Shown: one piece after another, positions 14,957-20,390 of the stretch
How positions within the stretch are numbered: position 1 is the stretch's first letter
Layout: the number at the start of each line of letters is the position of its first letter
Source of the DNA: a virus
IMG/VR virus record: IMGVR_UViG_3300007640_010367
Location: 1 to 22,097 of that record
Direction: 5' to 3' (one strand)
Length of the DNA stretch: 22,097 bases
Translations under genes and position numbers: made by a program
The notes under the pieces: model-generated
What the model saw: only the letters and a program-made list of their open reading frames with translations
Told to the model about the DNA's origin: nothing
The model's database searches: none

Positions 14957-14992
14957 ACGTGAATATAATAACTTTTATTTAAATAACCAAGT
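14957..14992 (-). promoter_or_regulatory. Possible sigma70-like promoter or translational operator ahead of gp44
   Basis: On the minus strand TTGGTT (14990-14985) is followed after 17 bases by TATATT (14967-14962), acceptable -35 and -10 elements with standard spacing. The -10 lies only five bases from the ATG, so a transcript from here would be nearly leaderless, which weakens the promoter reading. The 11-mer ATTATATTCAC (14969-14959) recurs exactly upstream of the DNA polymerase gene (22097-22087). The alternative is a shared RNA-level control site. Confidence 0.3.
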
Positions 14993-15265
14993 TTAAACAC
15001 CTTGTCTAAATTCTCCATACATACTATATACTTTTGGTGCTTCTTTTTTAACTTCTACTTCTGAGGATTGAATAGCATATAATTTACTATTCATAGGATC
15101 TAATCTAAAAGCTCCATTAAAGTTTGATTGGTGGAAAAATGCTTCTAAGGCATCAGTTAAAGTATTAAAAACTTCTTTAGTTGGATCACCAACTAGAGAC
15201 CACCTGTCTCCAGGAGGTACTCTAGTAGCAATCAATTCATTATGTTCTACAACCTTTTTTTCCAT
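14993..15265 (-). CDS. Hypothetical protein, 90 aa, between groEL and gp44
   Basis: A mixed alpha/beta small protein with ATRVPPGDRWSLVGDPTKEVFNTLTDALEAFFHQ in the first half and FNGAFRLDPMNSKLYAIQSSEVEVKK in the second. It ends in KVYSMYGEFRQGV. There are no cysteines, no membrane segment and no recognised motif. The start shares one base with the GroEL stop (TAATG), so its translation is likely coupled to GroEL. It could be a chaperonin accessory or substrate-related protein by association only. The family is not recognised. Confidence 0.75.
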   Translation of the reverse strand: MEKKVVEHNELIATRVPPGDRWSLVGDPTKEVFNTLTDALEAFFHQSNFNGAFRLDPMNSKLYAIQSSEVEVKKEAPKVYSMYGEFRQGV

Positions 15266-16899
15266 TACATCATTTGCATAGAATTTGGTTGAGGATCATT
15301 CTGTTCAGGATGATCAACAACAACACATTCAGTTAATAATATTGTTCCCGCAACTGAGGCTGCATTCGCAAGTGCTGTACAAGTTACTTTAGTTGGATCG
15401 ATGATTCCATCTTCTCTCATATCAACTACTTCATCTTTTTTAAGGTTATATCCTGCCCAATAATCATTACCTGATTCACATAATTTGTTTGCTAACATTT
15501 CTGCTTGAGTATTATCATAACCAGCATTTGAAAGAATTTGAACAAATGGTTTTCTACATGCCTTTTTTACAATTTGATATCCTAATGAATTAGCATCTAA
15601 ACCATTAGAACTATACAATAAAGCAGCTCCACCACCAGGTACAATACCTTTATCTAATGCTGCTTTTGTTGCATGTAACGCATCATCTACTCTATCTTTC
15701 TTTTCTCCAATTTCAGTTTCAGTTAATCCACCTACATGAATAATAGAAACACCACCAATCATTTTTGCTAAACGATTTTGTAAATGTTCAACAATATACG
15801 GAGTATCTTCTTTATCAATTTGAGATTGAAGATCATTTACTCTATTATTAATAGCATCTTCTTCACCTTTACCATCTACAATTGTAGTTTGTTCTTTAGT
15901 AACAGTAACTGTTCGAGCTTGACCAAACCAATCATAAGAAAACTTATCAAGTTTCATTCCCTTATCTTTATCAAATACGGTTCCACCTGTTAAAGTAGCA
16001 ATATCTTCAAGTAATAATTTTTTTCTATCCCCAAAATCAGGAGCTTTTACAGCAGCAACTTTAAGAATACCTCTTGCTTTATTAACAATAAGTGTTGCTA
16101 AAGCTTCGCCATCAATATCATCGGCAATAATAAGTAATGATTTATTAGCATTTGAAACTCCTTCTAAAATCGGAAGTAATTCTTTAACTTGTGTAAATTT
16201 ATGATCTGCAATTAATACATAAGGATCTTCTAATGTACAACTCATATCTGAATTATTAGTAACAAAGAAATGTGACTTATAACCTCTATCAAATTGCATA
16301 CCTTCTACTGTTTCAAGATAAGTTTCACCTGATTTGCTTTCTTCAATATGAACAACACCTTCTCTACCTACCTTTTCAATAGCTGTAGCGATTAATTTAC
16401 CTACTTCAATATCATTATTAGCTGATATAGTTGCAATTTGTTGTAATTGTTCTTCAGAAGAAATCTCTTGAGAAATTGATGATTCAATTACATCAATAAC
16501 TTCTTTAACAGCACCTTCAATTTGTCTTTTGATTTCAACTGCATTTTCTCCGTTATTCAAATGTTTAAGACCTTCTCTAATTAATTCACGAGCCAACAAT
16601 GTAGATGTGGTTGTACCATCACCTGCTTTATCTGCTGTTTTAAGTGCAGCTTGTTTTACCATTTGAGCACCTAAATTTTTAACTAAACCATTTACAGTAA
16701 TATTTTTAGCTACTGTAACTCCATCTTTAGTATGAGTTGGTTTTTGCATATTATCATAACCTGATTGGTCAATTAATACATTTCTACCATTAGGTCCTAA
16801 TGTGCAAACTACAGCATCAGCTAATGTATTAATTCCTTCCATTAGTTCAGCCCTAGCTTCAGGACCAAAATGAACTTCTTTTTTAAAATCTATTGGCAT
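15265..16899 (-). CDS. groEL: Phage-encoded GroEL chaperonin (HSP60)
   Basis: This is a full-length group I chaperonin of 544 residues. LGPNGRNV (34-41), KDGVTVAK with D59 and DKAGDGTTT with D94 form the ATP site. RVDDALHAT with D406 supplies the catalytic Asp equivalent to E. coli D398. VPGGGAAL follows. Equatorial, intermediate and apical regions are all present without gaps. The C-terminus ends PNSMQMM and lacks the repeated GGM tail of bacterial GroEL. With GroES it would form a folding cage, presumably for phage structural proteins. T4 itself encodes only the co-chaperonin gp31. The gene follows GroES after 13 bases of AT-rich sequence and is preceded by an AAAAAGAA leader. A late box upstream of the 98-residue gene probably serves this group. 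Confidence 0.97.
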   Translation of the reverse strand: MPIDFKKEVHFGPEARAELMEGINTLADAVVCTLGPNGRNVLIDQSGYDNMQKPTHTKDGVTVAKNITVNGLVKNLGAQMVKQAALKTADKAGDGTTTSTLLARELIREGLKHLNNGENAVEIKRQIEGAVKEVIDVIESSISQEISSEEQLQQIATISANNDIEVGKLIATAIEKVGREGVVHIEESKSGETYLETVEGMQFDRGYKSHFFVTNNSDMSCTLEDPYVLIADHKFTQVKELLPILEGVSNANKSLLIIADDIDGEALATLIVNKARGILKVAAVKAPDFGDRKKLLLEDIATLTGGTVFDKDKGMKLDKFSYDWFGQARTVTVTKEQTTIVDGKGEEDAINNRVNDLQSQIDKEDTPYIVEHLQNRLAKMIGGVSIIHVGGLTETEIGEKKDRVDDALHATKAALDKGIVPGGGAALLYSSNGLDANSLGYQIVKKACRKPFVQILSNAGYDNTQAEMLANKLCESGNDYWAGYNLKKDEVVDMREDGIIDPTKVTCTALANAASVAGTILLTECVVVDHPEQNDPQPNSMQMM

Positions 16900-16913
16900 T
16901 TCTTTTTATTTAT

Positions 16914-17204
16914 TTATTTATTAATTTTTGCTAAAATTTGATTCTCTGGACCTACCCAATATTCTTCTCCTTCATATGGAAGTTTTGTAAATCCTTGGGT
17001 TGGTAATACTACTATATCACCTACTTTACTAATAGTTTCAATAAATGAACCCATAAGTGTATTTTGTCCTGGGCCAACTGCTATAATTTCACCCATTTGG
17101 TTTTTGTCATTACCCATATCTGGTACAATAATATTACCATGTTGGGTTTCTTCTGCTTCTATTGGTTTTACAATAACAGCATTAAATAGTGCTTCTAATT
17201 TCAT
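16914..17204 (-). CDS. groES: Phage-encoded GroES co-chaperonin
   Basis: The sequence follows the GroES beta barrel. It has LFNAVIVKPIEAEE at the start, then a mobile loop region (HGNIIVPD, about 22-29) that binds GroEL. MGEIIAVGPG comes next, then KVGDIVVLP and a terminal ILAKINK. The length, 96, is normal. The mobile-loop IIV stands where bacterial GroES has the hydrophobic IVL tripeptide. The pair with the adjacent GroEL argues that the phage chaperonin works as its own two-component machine. The start overlaps the stop of the 98-residue gene as ATGA, so translation is coupled. AAAGGA lies directly upstream but only two bases from the ATG, too close for a standard Shine-Dalgarno site. Confidence 0.94.
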   Translation of the reverse strand: MKLEALFNAVIVKPIEAEETQHGNIIVPDMGNDKNQMGEIIAVGPGQNTLMGSFIETISKVGDIVVLPTQGFTKLPYEGEEYWVGPENQILAKINK

Positions 17205-17497
17205 AATCCTTTGTAATTTTGTAATTTTTTTAATTCAACTAATAATTCATCCCATCTTTCAACATACTCTTTGATACTAACATAATGTTCTTTCTCATTA
17301 TTTAGTTTTTCTTTAGCTACCCTTTGCAGTGCAGCACCAAATGAAGAATAATGTCCTTGGGGTTTTTCATATTTCTTACCTTCACTACCTTCTGCTAAAT
17401 ATTTCTCTTGAGGAGTAACAACTTCATATACTGTATAACAGTATGAATCTTTTCCTATAAAATAGGGTTCTAATAGGGGATCTGTAATTCTTGCCAT
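17201..17497 (-). CDS. Hypothetical protein co-encoded with GroES, 98 aa
   Basis: The N-terminus ARITDPLLEPYFIGKDSYCYTVYEVVTPQEKYL looks like a small beta sheet. The middle has GHYSSFGAALQRVAKEKLN, and the C-terminus is a helix (VSIKEYVERWDELLVELKKL). The layout GHYS-FG-AL followed by a helix resembles small phage proteins of the DUF5405 type. I offer that only as a weak possibility. It is the first gene after the late-promoter box at 17514-17521. It overlaps GroES by four bases, so it appears to be part of a late chaperonin transcript. No catalytic motif is visible. Confidence 0.75.
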   Translation of the reverse strand: MARITDPLLEPYFIGKDSYCYTVYEVVTPQEKYLAEGSEGKKYEKPQGHYSSFGAALQRVAKEKLNNEKEHYVSIKEYVERWDELLVELKKLQNYKGL

Positions 17498-17513
17498 ATA
17501 ACTTATTTATTTT

Positions 17514-17521
17514 TATTTATA
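17514..17521 (-). promoter_or_regulatory. T4-like late promoter box upstream of the GroES/GroEL group
   Basis: Minus-strand TATAAATA is an exact T4 late -10 match, 16 bases before the ATG at 17497, in the 76-base gap after hsp20. The same gap also contains TTG (17555-17553), 20 bases and then TATATTTA (17532-17525), which resembles the Bacteroidetes -33/-7 arrangement (TTG, TAnnTTTG) with one mismatch. Either could start a chaperonin transcript. The late box is the stronger match and occurs again at 11605-11612. Confidence 0.58.
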
Positions 17522-17546
17522 ACGTAAATATACGAAAACATATAAT

Positions 17547-17566
17547 GTAAACCAACCTAAGGGCGC
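17547..17566 (+). repeat. Left arm of the 20-base inverted repeat bracketing hsp20
   Basis: Plus-strand GTAAACCAACCTAAGGGCGC is matched at 17 of 20 positions by the reverse complement of 18050-18069. It includes GGGCGC, which is striking in so AT-rich a genome. This arm lies just beyond the hsp20 stop and overlaps a local hairpin. Confidence 0.7.
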
Positions 17567-17575
17567 TTTTAGGTT
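17554..17575 (-). terminator. Hairpin at the hsp20 stop codon, possible terminator
   Basis: AACCTAA (minus, 17575-17569) pairs perfectly with TTAGGTT (17560-17554) around an eight-base loop AAGCGCCC. The stem begins within the hsp20 stop codon. The following minus-strand bases (GGTTTACATT) are only moderately T-rich, so this is not a canonical intrinsic terminator. It may pause transcription or protect the hsp20 mRNA. Its 3' part also belongs to the long inverted repeat, so the two structures would compete. Confidence 0.4.
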
Positions 17576-17996
17576 ACTTAATTTTAATTGTTTTCGGTTT
17601 TGATTCTTCAGCTAGAGGGATTAAAATGTCTAGCAATCCATTTTCTAAAATAGCATCTGTTTTTGATAAATCAAATTTAGGAGCTATCTTATATCTTAAA
17701 TCAAAAGACTTTTTTGATAATCCATTATAGATAGTACCTTCATGGAATTTTTCTTCCTCTGGCTTTTTATAACTAATTTTTAAAATATCTCCTTCAATGT
17801 CAAGTTCAACATCTTTTTTAGTTAGCCCAGTACAGGCAACTTCAAAATGAAGTCCTTCATCATCATAAAAAATATTAAGGGGGTGGGGTTGTTTAGTGTC
17901 TAATGCAGGTTGAAATGTGCTGTCAGACTTAAAGTGATTCCTAAAAAGGATGTCGAAAGGACTTATATGCCTCTCTAATAATTGTAATGTACTCAT
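17574..17996 (-). CDS. hsp20: Small heat-shock protein, Hsp20/alpha-crystallin family
   Basis: The alpha-crystallin domain spans about residues 38-130 and shows the family signatures. These are GLHFEVACTGLTKKDVELDIEGDILKIS (strands 2-5) and AILENGLLDILIP (A115 to P127, the conserved A-x-L-x-x-G-x-L-type motif). The C-terminal I137-x-I139 motif is the oligomerisation anchor. The N-terminus (LLERHISPFDILFRN) is a typical amphipathic arm. It is an ATP-independent holdase that would keep unfolded proteins ready for the GroES/GroEL pair encoded just downstream. T4-like cyanophages are known to carry hsp20, so the gene fits an aquatic T4-like phage. No Shine-Dalgarno sequence precedes the ATG. The gene has its own leader with a tetraloop hairpin and lies inside a long inverted repeat. 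Confidence 0.95.
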   Translation of the reverse strand: MSTLQLLERHISPFDILFRNHFKSDSTFQPALDTKQPHPLNIFYDDEGLHFEVACTGLTKKDVELDIEGDILKISYKKPEEEKFHEGTIYNGLSKKSFDLRYKIAPKFDLSKTDAILENGLLDILIPLAEESKPKTIKIK

Positions 17997-18011
17997 ATCA
18001 TTTAGTTTTGT

Positions 18012-18028
18012 GCTGTCTTTCGATCAGC
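18012..18028 (-). promoter_or_regulatory. GNRA-tetraloop hairpin in the hsp20 leader
   Basis: Minus-strand GCTGATCGAAAGACAGC folds as GCTG/CAGC, one bulged A, then TC/GA closed by a GAAA tetraloop. GAAA closed by C-G is an especially stable loop. It ends 15 bases before the hsp20 ATG, so it could modulate initiation, for example by temperature-dependent opening, or stabilise the mRNA 5' region. The role is inference. The fold is read directly from the sequence. Confidence 0.45.
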
Positions 18029-18049
18029 GGTTAATAAAATATAAAACGT

Positions 18050-18069
18050 GCGCCCTTGGGTCGATTTAC
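18050..18069 (-). repeat. Right arm of the 20-base inverted repeat bracketing hsp20
   Basis: Minus-strand GTAAATCGACCCAAGGGCGC differs from the left arm (17547-17566, plus strand) only by three transitions. In the sense RNA the two arms could form 17 Watson-Crick pairs, two G-U pairs and one C-A mismatch. This arm lies between the FkbM gene and hsp20. TATAGT directly upstream might be a weak -10 element. Confidence 0.7.
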
Positions 18070-18085
18070 TATACATATATTAAGA

Positions 18086-18709
18086 TTAAGGAGTTAATAA
18101 ATAATTTTTATATGCTTCTTTTATTTGGATTTTATAATTTAAATTATTAACTAAATAATCAATAGTTTCTCCTGTAAAATCTTCTATCCATATTATTGGT
18201 TTTGATTGGATTATAGTTTTAATAGCTCCTTCTATAGCAGATAACTCATGACCTTCAATATCTATCTTAATAAATGAAATATTTTTAATATTTAAAGAAT
18301 CTAAAGCCATTACAGGACATTTTTCTCCTTTAATTGATAGAGATGCTCCTCCTTTATTTGTATTATTATCACTAGAGATATGAACTATACCTTCATTACT
18401 CCCTAAAGCTAATTTAAGGGGGTGTATTTTAGGATAAAATCTAGTATTATATGATAATAATTCGTAGTTTGAAAGGAATGGTTCAAATGAAAAAACTTCA
18501 ATATCATTGTAATAAGAAGAAAACATTATAGAATGATTACCAATATTAGCTCCAATATCTAAAAATATACCCTTTTTAGGAATAAAATTTTTAAAACTAT
18601 TAAAAATATCAATCTCATAAAAATCATTTGTTTTTTCTATTATAGAAGAAATAAGATCATTTTCGTGAATCTTGAATTTTTGACCTTTAAAATTAATTTT
18701 TTTATACAT
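18086..18709 (-). CDS. FkbM-family SAM-dependent methyltransferase
   Basis: DIGANIGNHS (51-60) is the FkbM SAM-binding motif I. SFEPF (74-78) holds the acidic residue for the ribose. IKIDIEGHE (147-155) is the conserved motif of the family, and GAIKTIIQSKPIIWIE completes the fold. Family members methylate hydroxyl groups of sugars, lipids and other metabolites. It is complete (207 residues) and lacks membrane segments. Its location between the sliding clamp and hsp20 is odd, because such genes normally sit with glycan genes, which here lie more than 6 kb downstream. It may be an independent insertion. It starts nine bases after the clamp stop and is followed by the 89-base hsp20 leader. Confidence 0.9.
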   Translation of the reverse strand: MYKKINFKGQKFKIHENDLISSIIEKTNDFYEIDIFNSFKNFIPKKGIFLDIGANIGNHSIMFSSYYNDIEVFSFEPFLSNYELLSYNTRFYPKIHPLKLALGSNEGIVHISSDNNTNKGGASLSIKGEKCPVMALDSLNIKNISFIKIDIEGHELSAIEGAIKTIIQSKPIIWIEDFTGETIDYLVNNLNYKIQIKEAYKNYLLTP

Positions 18710-18718
18710 TTTATTATT

Positions 18719-19453
18719 TTAAAATTCTGCCTCTGCTTTTCTTACCATAAAATATTTTGATCTAGTATTATCTAAATTAAAATCTAATCTCATTAATCCC
18801 ATACTACTTAATAATAATTTACCACCTCCCATATCTTTATTTGCTTGGAGGATTGTTTTAAAAGTATCAGAGTTAAAAGGTAGTTTTATGTCTGTTTCTT
18901 TAATATCCCCTGATATTTGGTATGTAATTTTATTATTATGTCCTGACTCATCTCCAAATACAAACTCAACTACATCTTCTCCATCTAAATTTGTTGTTGT
19001 TGTTACTAACATATTATCAATTTGTGCTAATGCACTTTTTGCTTTAATAATATTATCAACATCTTCTTGTGTTAAATTTAATTCAACAACCCACTCGGCT
19101 TCATTTACTTCTCCTACTTTATTAATTAGTAAAGGATCAGATAAAGCATAATTTAAATTAAAATTTAAGTCTGATATTTTGAGTTTAGTATAAATTGCAT
19201 TATTTTTTTCTAGTTCTAGGAGTAAATCCCCGTTACATATACTAACTAAACTGTTTAATTTTTTAGTATCATAAATTGCTAACTTACTATCTTCTAATTG
19301 AAAATCAGTACAAGTTACATTCCCAATAACATCCTTTGTAGGGGTCATGAAATCAATACTTAGGGTATTGTTTTCAATTATCCATTTTACTGATTCATTG
19401 GTTCCAAGATAATACTTGTTAATAATACTTTGTATTGTTGATTTATTTATCAT
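18719..19453 (-). CDS. 45: DNA polymerase sliding clamp, T4 gp45-like
   Basis: The 244-residue protein has the two-domain clamp pattern. Its N-terminal half has VTCTDFQLEDSKLAIYDTKKLNSLVSIC, matching the VIDFDVAIYDLNGFLGILSLV region of T4 gp45. The second half contains LTQEDVDNIIKAKSALAQIDNM and the strand pattern VEFVFGDESG. The terminal LMRLDFNLDNTRSKYFMVRKAEAEF resembles the last strands of gp45. In T4, gp45 is a trimeric ring that tethers the polymerase and activates late transcription with gp33 and gp55. This is relevant because late boxes occur in the window. It starts four bases after the second polymerase ORF. Sequence identity to T4 looks low, but order and pattern agree. Confidence 0.9.
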   Translation of the reverse strand: MINKSTIQSIINKYYLGTNESVKWIIENNTLSIDFMTPTKDVIGNVTCTDFQLEDSKLAIYDTKKLNSLVSICNGDLLLELEKNNAIYTKLKISDLNFNLNYALSDPLLINKVGEVNEAEWVVELNLTQEDVDNIIKAKSALAQIDNMLVTTTTNLDGEDVVEFVFGDESGHNNKITYQISGDIKETDIKLPFNSDTFKTILQANKDMGGGKLLLSSMGLMRLDFNLDNTRSKYFMVRKAEAEF

Positions 19454-19457
19454 TTAT

Positions 19458-20390
19458 TTAAAATTTAAAAAACATTTCTTTATAAGGGTTTAAGTTTAAA
19501 GTCCACCCTAAATCATTATAAAATCCTTCTAATTTATTTAACAAAATCGATTCAAATATTTTTTTTCTATCTGCATTTTGCTCAATGAATGTACGAATTT
19601 TTTCTGGTAAATCCCACTCTAAAAATGCTATTGCATCAATTTGGTATGGGTTTGGTTTTAGATAAATCCATTTAATTTTATCACCTTGGGTTATTTGACT
19701 GTGTGTTTTATTTAAACCCCAAAAGTTTAATAAATCATTGTATCTAATAACGGCTCTTACAGCTGCGGGGGCTCCTTTAGCTACTACAGTAAACATTTCA
19801 CCTGCTCTTGCTTTCCTTTCAGTATATTTATTTAATGTTTTTACTGATGTTGGATTACCTAATTCTGTAAGAGGAATACTACCATCTAATATTTGGGTTT
19901 TAAACTCTTTTAATCGTTTATCTATTTCGTTTTGTTCAGTTCCTTTTAATACATCAACTAAAGTCTTATGGAAGAATTTACCTAATACAGGTGGGAAATT
20001 TGCTTTTTTAAATTCAAGGCCTTTAACATCAAGTGATTCTTTTACAATACCTTCTTGTTTTGTAATCCATTGGGCATATCTTCTTGTAGCTCTAAAATAT
20101 GCTGAACGAATAACACATTCAGTTTTCATTTCTAATCTATGTTTACCTTTAGCATTAAAACAATCTGTAGCTAAAATATCATAAGAATCAGTAATAATAT
20201 CTTGATACTTAAGAGCAACTTCTTCTAATTTATCATCTTTATCTTCACTTGACATTTCATCAAAATCAGAATATAAATGTCTAAGTAAAGGTTCTGCATG
20301 AATATAAATTGAATCCGTATCAGAATATGCTACATAATTTGTGTCTTCAGGATCACATATCCACCAAGGAGTATCTTCTAAATGTTTCAT
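19458..20390 (-). CDS. 43B: DNA polymerase family B, C-terminal piece (palm motif C and thumb)
   Basis: The frame begins 10-30 residues before the catalytic motif C YSDTDSIYI (D24-T25-D26, matching D621/D623 of RB69 gp43). It continues through the rest of the palm and the thumb to the end. LEMKTECVIRSAYFRATRRYAQW is the KKRY-like region. The C-terminal YKEMFFKF resembles the LFDMFDF clamp-binding tail of T4/RB69 polymerase. The ATG overlaps the stop of the N-terminal piece as ATGA, the same coupling seen elsewhere in this operon. The two chains must associate to work, since motifs A and B are on one and motif C on the other. T4-like Aeromonas phages are known to have split gene 43. No intron or homing endonuclease lies between the pieces. 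Confidence 0.93.
   Translation of the reverse strand: MKHLEDTPWWICDPEDTNYVAYSDTDSIYIHAEPLLRHLYSDFDEMSSEDKDDKLEEVALKYQDIITDSYDILATDCFNAKGKHRLEMKTECVIRSAYFRATRRYAQWITKQEGIVKESLDVKGLEFKKANFPPVLGKFFHKTLVDVLKGTEQNEIDKRLKEFKTQILDGSIPLTELGNPTSVKTLNKYTERKARAGEMFTVVAKGAPAAVRAVIRYNDLLNFWGLNKTHSQITQGDKIKWIYLKPNPYQIDAIAFLEWDLPEKIRTFIEQNADRKKIFESILLNKLEGFYNDLGWTLNLNPYKEMFFKF

Noticed and set aside
15784-15993. Plus-strand frame inside groEL
   Set aside because: It is antisense to the conserved chaperonin coding sequence and has no supporting features.
16900-16925. TAAA short tandem repeat between groES and groEL
   Set aside because: It is only about four units, made of the last GroES codons plus an AT-rich leader. 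It is expected by composition and shows no sign of expansion.
17950-18150. Plus-strand frame crossing the hsp20 leader
   Set aside because: It is antisense to the hsp20 start, the repeat arm and the end of the FkbM gene. The product is a low-complexity hydrophobic string without a start signal.
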